From Paraprevotella sp. (GTDB lineage: Bacteria; Bacteroidota; Bacteroidia; Bacteroidales; Bacteroidaceae), in the NCBI GenBank assembly GCA_017425765.1, contig JAFOXE010000098.1:1-5398 (forward strand): a DNA stretch of 5,398 nt. The letters run 5' to 3'. A program made the position numbers and the translations under genes. The notes under the pieces were generated by a model. The model did no database searches. It had not been told where the DNA came from and saw only the letters and a list, made by a program, of their open reading frames with translations. Of the stretch, positions 1 through 5,285 are shown piece by piece. Position 1 is the first letter of the stretch. Each line of letters begins with the position of its first letter.

Positions 1-144
1 ATTGATATGATTAAAAAGACACCATGGTGTGGATGGTCACTACACGCTCGTCTTGTTGCAACGAGATGTACAGCAAAGTTAATCAAGATGAGCATATAGT
101 TTTAATACAACCAACAAACTATATTTATTAGAGCATCACGTCAA
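1..144. other. Noncoding region downstream of mutY, with small inverted repeats
   Basis: No convincing coding region is visible. The stretch holds several short symmetric elements: a perfect 12-bp palindrome ACACCATGGTGT at 19-30, a near-palindrome around GTTGCAAC at 51-66, and a 9-bp inverted repeat (ATATAGTTT at 94-102, AAACTATAT at 116-124). On the minus strand the last lies just after the mutY stop and could end or stabilise its transcript, but no U-tract follows, so it is a poor intrinsic terminator. From knowledge of Bacteroidales genomes, ssb is often found downstream of mutY in the same direction. Its start is not inside this window. Confidence 0.5.
74..81 (-). promoter_or_regulatory. 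Possible promoter -7 box reading out of the window (minus strand)
   Basis: On the minus strand these bases read TAACTTTG and are followed by C. This fits the Bacteroidetes -7 consensus TAnnTTTG. No good -33 TTTG lies 19-21 bases upstream, so the call rests on one box. It would drive whatever gene lies to the left of the window on the minus strand. Confidence 0.3.
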
Positions 145-1212
145 TTAAAGTAGTTCCCACATGAGCGTCAGCAACTTGGGCACAGCATAGCCATCTCGAC
201 CAGTTTCTTCTAGCTGTACATAGTCGTTAGAACAAAGAATTTTCTTTACATAATCTATATCGTCAAGCTCTAACAAATAAAAATCTGCGTGCAGCAAACG
301 GTGCGAAAGCCTATGTGTAACATCTTCTTTCAGTACAATTAAACGCGACTCCGAACAACGCATCAACTCCGACAGCGGAGCTTGACTAATTAGTTCGGCG
401 GGTGTCAACTTACTGTCGGATTCTACCACCGGAGGTTCGTATAATCCTCGCCATATTCCGTTACCTTGTCGGCGATGCAAAAAAGTTTTGTTCTGGCAAC
501 GTACATACACATAAGTAAGATATCGATCGGTAACGGCTGTCTTTCGAGCTTTAACGGGCAACTCATTCACACGACGCGTAGAATGAGCCACACAAAACTC
601 ATTCATTGGACATGTCAAACACTTCTGCTCCGAGCAAACGGGCGTGCATTGCAAGGCACCGAAGTCCATAATAGCTTGATTGTAAAGAGCCGGATTTCGT
701 TCGTCAAGCAATTCTTGCGCCAAAGCCGCAAAATACTTTTTTCCCTGAACGCTATCAATAGGTATTTCTACACCAAAACACCGCGACAACACACGATATA
801 CATTGCCATCAAGCACCGCATAAGGCAAGTCGAAAGCAAAAGAAGCTATAGCAGCTGCAGTATAATCGCCTACTCCCTTTAGCGACCGGATGAGTTCGTA
901 CGAACGAGGAAAGCCACCCATCTCCACTATCTGACGAGCTGCAGCGTGCAAATTGCGGGCGCGAGAGTAATAGCCCAATCCTTGCCAATATTTAAGAACT
1001 TCATCTTCCTCAGCCCGAGCCAAGTCCTCCACACAAGGGAATCGACGCACGAAACGCACATAATAATCATATCCTTGCGCCACACGCGTCTGCTGCAAAA
1101 TGATTTCCGCAATCCAAATCAGATAGGGATCGCAAGTGTCGCGCCAGGGCAATTCTCGTTTATTTTGTTCGTACCAATCCTCTAAACGCGAGGACCAAAG
1201 CATGTGGTTCAT
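145..1212 (-). CDS. mutY: A/G-specific adenine DNA glycosylase MutY
   Basis: This base-excision repair enzyme removes adenine mispaired with 8-oxoguanine or guanine and so prevents G:C to T:A transversions. The 355-residue length matches the family (E. coli 350). In order it shows the N-terminal WYEQNKRELPWR motif (residues 13-24), catalytic Glu36 in the AEIILQQTRV helix, the helix-hairpin-helix KGVGDYTAAAI (112-122), catalytic Asp135 in VLDGNVYR, an iron-sulfur cysteine loop (189-207), and a C-terminal NUDIX-like 8-oxoG recognition domain with FLHRRQGNGIWRGLYEPP (244-261) and HRLSHRLLHADFY (300-312). The cysteine loop is odd: C189, C193, C198, C201 and C207, instead of the usual C-X6-C-X2-C-X5-C. 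The start at 1212 sits about 20 bases after the likely transcription start; Met4 (1203) is an alternative. The gene is divergent from hup with its own promoter. Confidence 0.96.
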   Translation of the reverse strand: MNHMLWSSRLEDWYEQNKRELPWRDTCDPYLIWIAEIILQQTRVAQGYDYYVRFVRRFPCVEDLARAEEDEVLKYWQGLGYYSRARNLHAAARQIVEMGGFPRSYELIRSLKGVGDYTAAAIASFAFDLPYAVLDGNVYRVLSRCFGVEIPIDSVQGKKYFAALAQELLDERNPALYNQAIMDFGALQCTPVCSEQKCLTCPMNEFCVAHSTRRVNELPVKARKTAVTDRYLTYVYVRCQNKTFLHRRQGNGIWRGLYEPPVVESDSKLTPAELISQAPLSELMRCSESRLIVLKEDVTHRLSHRLLHADFYLLELDDIDYVKKILCSNDYVQLEETGRDGYAVPKLLTLMWELL

Positions 1213-1238
1213 ACCTATATTATATAGTTATCGTATCG

Positions 1239-1270
1239 CAAATTTAAGGTCAAATAAGGAAAACCTACAA
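1239..1270 (-). promoter_or_regulatory. mutY promoter (Bacteroidetes-type -33/-7)
   Basis: On the minus strand TTG (1268-1270) is followed after 21 bases by TAAATTTG (1239-1246) and then C. This matches the Bacteroidetes primary sigma pattern (TTTG or TTG, 19-21 bases, TAnnTTTG). Transcription would begin near 1232, giving a leader of about 20 bases before the ATG at 1212. Confidence 0.6.
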
Positions 1271-1296
1271 CTTTTTATCAAAAAAAGCAGATTAAA

Positions 1297-1328
1297 TTTT
1301 CGCAACTCGTTGAAAAGGACTATATTTG
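1297..1328 (+). promoter_or_regulatory. hup promoter
   Basis: TATATTTG at 1321-1328, followed by C, is a good Bacteroidetes -7 box. The -33 position 20 bases upstream has TTTT (1297-1300) rather than TTTG, so that half is weak. The predicted leader is about 45 bases, ends in an A-rich run (AATAATAAAAAGAAGAAA) and shows no strong Shine-Dalgarno site, as is usual in this phylum. Together with the minus-strand promoter it makes the 169-bp mutY/hup gap a divergent control region. Confidence 0.55.
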
Positions 1329-1381
1329 CACTTCGAAAAAACAGACACTAGTACAGTACAAACAATAATAAAAAGAAGAAA

Positions 1382-1660
1382 ATGACTAAAGCAGACATCG
1401 TAAACGAAATCTCCAAGAAAACAGGAGTTGATAAAGCCACCGTGCTTGTGACAGTTGAGGCATTCATGGAGTCTATTAAGGATTCGTTGATCAGTCAAGA
1501 AGAAAATGTATATCTTCGTGGTTTCGGTAGCTTCATCTTGAAGAAACGTGCTAAGAAAACCGCACGCAATATCTCTAAGAATACTACCATCATCATCGAC
1601 GAGCACAATATCCCCGCCTTCAAGCCGGCAAAGGTATTCGTTGAAGCCGTTAAGAAGTAA
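1382..1660 (+). CDS. hup: HU/IHF-family DNA-binding protein
   Basis: This is a nucleoid-associated protein that binds and bends DNA as a dimer. The 92-residue length fits the HU family. The N-terminal helices (MTKADIVNEISKKTGVDKAT, residues 1-20) form the dimer core. The signature GFGSFILKKRAKKTARN (47-63) leads into the DNA-binding arm, whose tip carries NTTIIIDEHNIPAFKP, with the conserved proline near P73 as the likely DNA-intercalating residue. A C-terminal helix (VFVEAVKK) closes the fold. The sequence does not say whether it acts as a general HU homodimer or is one of several HU paralogues, which Bacteroidales often carry. It is probably cotranscribed with the small basic protein gene 58 bp downstream, since no terminator or -7 box is visible between them. 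Confidence 0.95.
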   Translation: MTKADIVNEISKKTGVDKATVLVTVEAFMESIKDSLISQEENVYLRGFGSFILKKRAKKTARNISKNTTIIIDEHNIPAFKPAKVFVEAVKK

Positions 1661-1718
1661 TCTTCGAAAAGCGCTATTAACAAGTAAACATTAAACTAAC
1701 CATACAAAATTTACAGTT

Positions 1719-1808
1719 ATGCCAAGCGGAAAGAAAAAGAAAAGACACAAGATGGCTACTCACAAGCGTAAAAAAAGACTAAGAAAGAACAGACATAAGA
1801 GTAAGTAG
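1719..1808 (+). CDS. Tiny basic protein, AURKAIP1/COX24 (mS38/bS22-like) ribosomal family
   Basis: This 29-codon reading frame starts ATG CCA AGC and ends AAG TAG. The peptide is almost all Lys, Arg and His: it begins MPSGKKKKRHKMATHKRKKR and ends RKNRHKSK. The pattern of a KKxKRHKMxxHKxKKRxRK core resembles the AURKAIP1/COX24 domain of mitochondrial ribosomal protein mS38 and of the small bacterial protein bS22, which binds rRNA in the small subunit. Homologues of this length are known from Bacteroidetes; I assign the family from memory, not from a search. The gene sits 58 bp after hup, with an A-rich leader and no own promoter visible. It is followed by a strong hairpin and then rng. A role in 30S assembly or stability is inferred. 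Confidence 0.8.
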   Translation: MPSGKKKKRHKMATHKRKKRLRKNRHKSK

Positions 1809-1838
1809 TCTGCAACGTCTAGCATTGTGATACAGAAT

Positions 1839-1896
1839 AAAGAACAAACTTGAACGGAACCAACAAGCCTGGCTTGCCATCTCAAGTTTGTTCTTT
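1839..1896 (+). terminator. Large hairpin between the small ribosomal gene and rng
   Basis: AAAGAACAAACTTGA (1839-1853) pairs perfectly with 1882-1896, a 15-bp stem. The 28-base loop contains a second small hairpin (CAAGC-CTG-GCTTG, 1864-1876). The 3' arm is T-rich and is followed by GTTTAG, so it could act as an intrinsic terminator or attenuator for the hup operon. No clean T-run follows and no clear separate rng promoter is visible, so it may instead lie inside the rng 5' leader and control that mRNA. Confidence 0.6.
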
Positions 1897-1930
1897 GTTT
1901 AGATGAACAGAAAATCATAGTATAATTAAA

Positions 1931-3505
1931 ATGACCAGCGAAGTAATTGTTGACGTTCAACCCAAAGAAATCTCAATCGCCCTGCTTGAAGACAAGAGGT
2001 TGGTTGAGTTTCATAAAGAAGGCCGTGAAGCCTCTTATGCAGTGGGGAATGTGTACTTGGCCAAGGTAAAGAAACTAATGCCCGGCCTGAACGCATGCTT
2101 TGTGAATGTAGGACATGAACGCGATGCCTTTTTACATTATCTTGATTTAGGACCTCAGTTCCACTCATACGAAAAATACCTTAAGCAGGTAGCCAGCGAC
2201 AAGAAACAACTCTATCCTATAGAAAAAGCACACATGCTGCCAGAACTTCCAAAAGAGGGCAGCGTGCAAAACGTACTACAGTGCGGGCAACAGGTGTTGG
2301 TACAAGTGGTGAAAGAACCCATATCCACCAAGGGGCCAAGACTAACTTGCGAGATTTCATTCCCCGGACGTTACCTCGTCTTGATACCTTTTAACGACAA
2401 GGTATCCGTATCCTCCAAGATTAAGTCATCGGCCGAACGTGCTCGTCTGAAACAAATATTACAAAGCATTAAACCCAAAAACTTCGGTGTTATCGTACGC
2501 ACCGTAGCCGAGGGCAAAAGAGTTGCAGAACTGGACAACGAGCTAAAATACCTGCTCAAGCGATGGAACGACGCAATCACACGTGTACAAAAAGCTAAGG
2601 AAGTGCCCGAATTGGCATACGAAGAAACCAGTCGTACCGTGGCGCTGCTTAGAGATCTGTTCAATCCGTCGTACGAAAACATTTACGTGAACGACGAACA
2701 GATTTGCAACGAGGTGAAAGATTACGTCACCCTCATCGCCCCGGACAGGGCACAGGTAGTGAAACAATACAAAGGAAAGCTGCCCATTTTCGACAACTTC
2801 GACGTCACCAAACAAATCAAATCATCGTTTGGTCGCACCGTTTCCTACAAACATGGCGCTTACCTCATCATCGAACACACCGAAGCCCTTCATGTAGTTG
2901 ACGTGAACAGTGGCAACCGAGCAAAATCCAAAGACGGACAAGAAGCCAATGCCCTCGACGTAAACCTTGGAGCAGCCGACGAGTTGGCCCGACAATTACG
3001 TTTACGCGATATGGGTGGCATCATCGTGGTGGACTTCATAGATATGAATCTGGCTGAAGACAGACAAAAACTCTATGAACGAATGTGCGAGAACATGAAA
3101 AGCGATCGCGCACGTCACAACATTCTGCCCTTAAGTAAATTCGGCTTAATGCAGATTACCCGCCAACGTGTTCGCCCCGTTATGGATGTTCATGTGGACG
3201 AGACTTGTCCCACTTGCCATGGAAAGGGAACTATTAAATCAAGCTATTTGTTTACCGATCTGCTCGAGAACAAAATCGAATGGCTCGTAAAACAACTAGG
3301 CATCAAACGCTTTACGCTGCACGTACATCCCTACGTGTCGGCCTACATTCATCAAGGTTTCATCTCCTTGAAACGTAAATGGCAATTCAAATACGGCTTC
3401 GGAATTCACATTGTACCTAGTCAGAAACTAGCTTTCCTGCAGTACGAATTCTATGATGCCCAAGGACACGAAATCGATATGAAGGAGGAGGTTGAAATCA
3501 AATAA
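1931..3505 (+). CDS. rng: Ribonuclease E/G family endoribonuclease (RNase G)
   Basis: This endoribonuclease cuts single-stranded AU-rich RNA, matures rRNA (the 16S 5' end in E. coli) and starts mRNA decay. Its 524 residues are close to E. coli RNase G (489) and lack the long C-terminal scaffold of RNase E. An S1 RNA-binding domain begins at VGNVYLAKVKKLMPGLNACFVNVG (38-61) with DAFLH after it. The catalytic DNase I-like region has the metal-binding aspartates Asp324 in HVVDVNSGN and Asp368 in IIVVDFIDMN. The zinc-link motif CPTCHGKG is present at 426-433. The start is preceded by the AT-rich AGTATAATTAAA and no Shine-Dalgarno site. A large hairpin ends 34 bp before the start and may regulate it. 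All key residues are present, so the enzyme should be active. Confidence 0.96.
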   Translation: MTSEVIVDVQPKEISIALLEDKRLVEFHKEGREASYAVGNVYLAKVKKLMPGLNACFVNVGHERDAFLHYLDLGPQFHSYEKYLKQVASDKKQLYPIEKAHMLPELPKEGSVQNVLQCGQQVLVQVVKEPISTKGPRLTCEISFPGRYLVLIPFNDKVSVSSKIKSSAERARLKQILQSIKPKNFGVIVRTVAEGKRVAELDNELKYLLKRWNDAITRVQKAKEVPELAYEETSRTVALLRDLFNPSYENIYVNDEQICNEVKDYVTLIAPDRAQVVKQYKGKLPIFDNFDVTKQIKSSFGRTVSYKHGAYLIIEHTEALHVVDVNSGNRAKSKDGQEANALDVNLGAADELARQLRLRDMGGIIVVDFIDMNLAEDRQKLYERMCENMKSDRARHNILPLSKFGLMQITRQRVRPVMDVHVDETCPTCHGKGTIKSSYLFTDLLENKIEWLVKQLGIKRFTLHVHPYVSAYIHQGFISLKRKWQFKYGFGIHIVPSQKLAFLQYEFYDAQGHEIDMKEEVEIK

Positions 3506-3553
3506 GCCCCTCACTTTGAAAAGAAAATACATTCAAGGTCCATTGCCTGATTC

Positions 3554-3616
3554 ATAAAACAAATCTCCCTGCCACGAGCATGCCACAGCAACTCACGGCA
3601 GGGAGATTTGTTTTAT
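3554..3616. terminator. Bidirectional terminator between converging genes
   Basis: A perfect 20-bp inverted repeat joins 3554-3573 and 3597-3616 around a 23-base loop. The inner part of the stem is GC-rich (TCTCCCTGCC) and the outer part is A/T-rich, so each transcript gains a U-rich 3' arm: TTTGTTTTATT on the plus strand, TTTGTTTTAT on the minus. It lies between the rng stop (3505) and the stop of the minus-strand gene (3632), which is the expected place for a shared terminator. Confidence 0.85.
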
Positions 3617-3631
3617 TCTCTTCGTGTAGAA

Positions 3632-4195
3632 TTATTCTTGCGTCGGCAAAGTCATACCCAAGTAGGTGTACGAAAAGTTGCGACCCTTTGACGAGGGAAA
3701 CTGACTGCGAGCATCTATTTCCTCATGAGCACGCAAATAGTTTACGATTCGTGTATAGCAATCCATCGGGCTACGTGCTTTCAAGCGAGCCGTAAAGGGC
3801 GTGTCTTGATACTGAAACTTGTTTGTTCCGGGAATGGGTAGCACACGTTTGAACAACACTGTGCCCTCGTACCAACCCACGCGTTGCACGTTCAACGGAT
3901 TGTTTGACGTTGCCGAAACCACCGACTCGCCCACGGGCGTTGCAGTAGTAGCCTTAGCACCATTCTCCTTAAACTCGGCCAAAGTAGCAGCTGTAGTTTT
4001 TATTACGATAAAATACACACGAGGGCGCACCTTATAACGTTTTGGATATGGACTTCCCCCCTCCACATATTGTCGCAAGTCGTTCATGAACGTGTCATCC
4101 ACCATGATACCGGGCAACGAAGCCAAAAATTCAAAGGCTTGTTCCACCGACTCCACCACACACTCTTCGTCAAAATAGCGAATATATAAATTCAT
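3632..4195 (-). CDS. Conserved-looking hypothetical protein, 187 residues
   Basis: I do not recognise a named family. The protein begins MNLYIRYFDEECVVESVEQA and looks soluble, with no signal peptide or membrane segment. Residues 1-66 read as a compact alpha/beta unit (strand, helix VEQAFEFLASLP, helix, then PKRYKVRPRVYFIVIK). Residues 70-100 are a low-complexity Ala/Thr/Ser linker. Residues 101-187 form a second part with GWYEGTVLFKRVLPIPGTNKF, a basic stretch and a YTRIVNYLRAHEE helix. The frame stays open to an ATG at 4291. I chose 4195 because the upstream extension would overlap the best promoter box (4272-4279) and would add an unlikely hydrophobic tail. It converges with rng and is divergent from the broken transporter gene. 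Codon use resembles the core genes, so it is probably native. Confidence 0.8.
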   Translation of the reverse strand: MNLYIRYFDEECVVESVEQAFEFLASLPGIMVDDTFMNDLRQYVEGGSPYPKRYKVRPRVYFIVIKTTAATLAEFKENGAKATTATPVGESVVSATSNNPLNVQRVGWYEGTVLFKRVLPIPGTNKFQYQDTPFTARLKARSPMDCYTRIVNYLRAHEEIDARSQFPSSKGRNFSYTYLGMTLPTQE

Positions 4196-4271
4196 TTGTA
4201 TATAAAAATAAAACAATATAATTAGGTAATTACCCGCAAATACACATAGGAGTAATTGCCCGTTTCGGTCA

Positions 4272-4303
4272 CAAAAATACACAATTTGCAAGAAGACACC
4301 AAA
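4272..4303 (-). promoter_or_regulatory. Promoter for the 187-residue hypothetical gene
   Basis: On the minus strand TTTG (4300-4303) is followed after 20 bases by TATTTTTG (4272-4279). Both boxes and the spacing match the Bacteroidetes -33/-7 consensus. Transcription would start near 4265 and leave an AT-rich leader of about 70 bases before the ATG at 4195, which supports that start over the one at 4291. Confidence 0.6.
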
Positions 4304-4343
4304 TTACGAGGATAAGAATCGGTGGTGTGTGCTCAAAAAGGCG

Positions 4344-4351
4344 TACCTTTG
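4344..4351 (+). promoter_or_regulatory. -7 box for the truncated transporter gene
   Basis: TACCTTTG followed by C fits the Bacteroidetes -7 pattern. The -33 region is not recognisable. Predicted transcription starts near 4358, about 20 bases before the ATG at 4377. This is why I reject the in-frame ATG at 4329, which precedes the promoter box. Confidence 0.5.
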
Positions 4352-4376
4352 CAGTGCTAACAATGCTTATGCACGT

Positions 4377-4745
4377 ATGAAACTGTTTTTGTTCTTAAAG
4401 AACTGGACGTTGCCCGTTGCCATGTGTACCGGTGCTTCGGCCTACTTAATCTTATCGCGCTTCCCCCTTTCCGAAGGGTTTAAGAGTGCAACCCATGCGC
4501 TGGTAGACGTACTACAGCCGACACTTATTTTCTCGATGTTGTTCATCACGTTCTGTAAAATCAATGTACGCGATCTGCGTCCCAAGATATGGCACGCCTG
4601 GGCTCTTTTGTTTCAAGTCGCTCTATGCCCGCATCGCCGAGCTGAAGGAAGACAAGGCCTTCCTCCAGGCGCAACTCGCAGCCCTCACGGGAGCGGCCAC
4701 GAAAAAAGCGAAGAGTACATAATCATCAAAATGAGAACGATATGA
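4377..4745 (+). pseudogene. Truncated membrane transporter, N-terminal 80 residues (bile-acid:Na+ symporter-like)
   Basis: The first 80 codons encode an inner-membrane protein start: KNWTLPVAMCTGASAYLILS (one membrane helix), an amphipathic stretch, then DVLQPTLIFSMLFITFCKI (a second helix) and RDLRPKIWHAWALLFQ leading into what should be a third. This resembles the Bacteroidales bile-acid:sodium symporter-like family, normally about 300 residues with around ten helices; the assignment is from memory and tentative. After Gln80 (codon 4614-4616) the frame runs into unrelated hydrophilic sequence (VALCPHRRAEGRQ...) and stops at 4743-4745. The same DNA codes well in another frame, so a simple frameshift does not explain the break. 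A transporter of this size cannot be functional. Either the gene was cut by insertion or deletion, or two unrelated sequences are wrongly joined. Confidence 0.65.
4612..4722 (+). pseudogene. 3' end of an unknown accessory gene
   Basis: A reading frame different from the transporter's gives FKSLYARIAELKEDKAFLQA, then QLAALTGAATKKAKST and TAA at 4720-4722. This is a typical charged C-terminus: a short coiled-coil-like helix with Leu/Ile/Phe spacing (IAELKEDKAFLQAQLAAL) and a lysine-rich tail. The codons are GC-rich and strongly coding-like, unlike the other frame. The 5' part is missing because the DNA to the left belongs to the transporter gene. An ATG at 4564 is in frame but lies in transporter sequence. 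I cannot name the parent gene; phage or ICE hypothetical proteins end like this. It stops 19 bp before the next gene, which suggests an operon. Confidence 0.55.
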
Positions 4746-5206
4746 AAGACTTTATCAAAATCGCCGTTGCCGTGCTCATCATGGCGGCGGCTGTGCCCAT
4801 GAGGGCGCAAGAGTGGGAAAAGGCGAACGACACCACCTATGTGCGTCGATTCGAGCAGTCGACTGGCACGCTGACCGAATACGCCAACCCAGTCGACATG
4901 GCGGCACTGACCATCAAGCTCAACAACGATATGCGCTCCGCGGCACTATACCATGCCGGATCTTTCGGATGCGGATTCGCTGCCGTTGCAGCCGGTATTG
5001 GCAGTGCGATAGCATACAACGGGAAAAGCAAGATGCTCAACTTAGCTGCGGTCAGCTTCGGCCTTGCCAGCCTTTTCTTTGAGATTGGCGCAATCGACAA
5101 GATGTACCAAAGGCGGGTGTATGTCGCCCCTGATGGCGTTGTGATACGCTTCAACCGGACGGAGCAGCCGAGATACGACAACAAGAAAGCGCGGAAACGG
5201 GAATGA
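4742..5206 (+). CDS. Small exported/membrane hypothetical protein, 154 residues
   Basis: The function is not recognised. Residues 1-22 look like a signal peptide (basic start MKDFIK, hydrophobic AVAVLIMAAAV, cleavage after MRA before QEW, common in Bacteroidetes). A polar region (23-65) follows. There are two hydrophobic segments, about 72-92 (Gly/Ala-rich, GCGFAAVAAGIGSAIAY) and 98-117 (MLNLAAVSFGLASLFFEIGA), separated by a short loop NGKSK. The second part, RRVYVAPDGVVIRFN, looks like a small beta hairpin, and the tail is basic (NKKARKRE). The architecture resembles small accessory proteins near the ends of Bacteroidetes prophages and conjugative elements. It follows the partial gene by 19 bp. 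Codon use is GC-rich compared with mutY or rng, which suggests transfer. The start at 4742 is favoured because the upstream ATG at 4731 gives only four codons. Confidence 0.75.
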   Translation: MKDFIKIAVAVLIMAAAVPMRAQEWEKANDTTYVRRFEQSTGTLTEYANPVDMAALTIKLNNDMRSAALYHAGSFGCGFAAVAAGIGSAIAYNGKSKMLNLAAVSFGLASLFFEIGAIDKMYQRRVYVAPDGVVIRFNRTEQPRYDNKKARKRE

Positions 5207-5227
5207 TGTTTTCCGCATGTTTTCCGT
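5191..5227 (+). repeat. Inverted repeat and 11-bp tandem repeat at the end of the 154-residue gene
   Basis: GCGGAAA (5191-5197) pairs with TTTCCGC (5210-5216) across the stop codon. ATGTTTTCCGC (5206-5216) is followed at once by ATGTTTTCCGT (5217-5227), ten of eleven bases identical. No T-run follows directly, so it is not a clear terminator. It could be a weak 3' end or a recombinase arm site. Confidence 0.45.
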
Positions 5228-5228
5228 G

Positions 5229-5244
5229 CTTTGCTTTTGCAAAT
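5229..5244 (+). repeat. 16-bp repeat, left copy
   Basis: CTTTGCTTTTGCAAAT is repeated with one mismatch at 5383-5398. It ends 17 bases before the left 12-mer (5262-5273), the same gap as on the right side of the tRNA fragment. Part of it (TTTGCAAA) is palindromic. Confidence 0.5.
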
Positions 5245-5261
5245 CCCAAACGATTGAAACA

Positions 5262-5273
5262 CAGTGCTTTTCT
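5262..5273 (+). repeat. 12-bp repeat, left copy
   Basis: CAGTGCTTTTCT is identical to the 3' arm of the terminator (5354-5365) and complementary to its 5' arm (5337-5348). It therefore flanks the tRNA fragment as both a direct and an inverted repeat. Confidence 0.6.
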
Positions 5274-5285
5274 TGGTTGGTCTCC

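Noticed and set aside
466..882. 138-codon plus-strand reading frame
   Set aside because: It lies fully antisense to mutY, has no domain-like pattern and no promoter or leader; mutY has all its catalytic motifs on the other strand.
2543..2815. 90-codon minus-strand reading frame, and other frames inside rng
   Set aside because: These overlap the conserved RNase G coding sequence, have no family features and are typical shadows of a long gene.
4231..4250. Second minus-strand -7 box (TGTATTTG at 4237-4244)
   Set aside because: It has one mismatch to TAnnTTTG and no -33 box at the right distance. The pair at 4272-4303 is clearly better.
4196..4291. Longer start (ATG at 4291) for the hypothetical minus-strand gene
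   Set aside because: The extension is hydrophobic, AT-rich and overlaps a good -7 promoter box (4272-4279). Starting at 4195 gives a normal leader.
4329..4376. Upstream ATG (4329) for the transporter fragment
   Set aside because: It lies before the -7 box at 4344-4351, and the extra residues do not resemble a transporter start. The ATG at 4377 begins with MKLFLFLKNW, a normal membrane protein start.
4605..4745. Simple frameshift in an otherwise intact transporter gene
   Set aside because: None of the frames after 4616 codes for further membrane helices. The best coding frame gives a charged, lysine-rich protein end and a stop at 4720-4722, so unrelated DNA has been joined.
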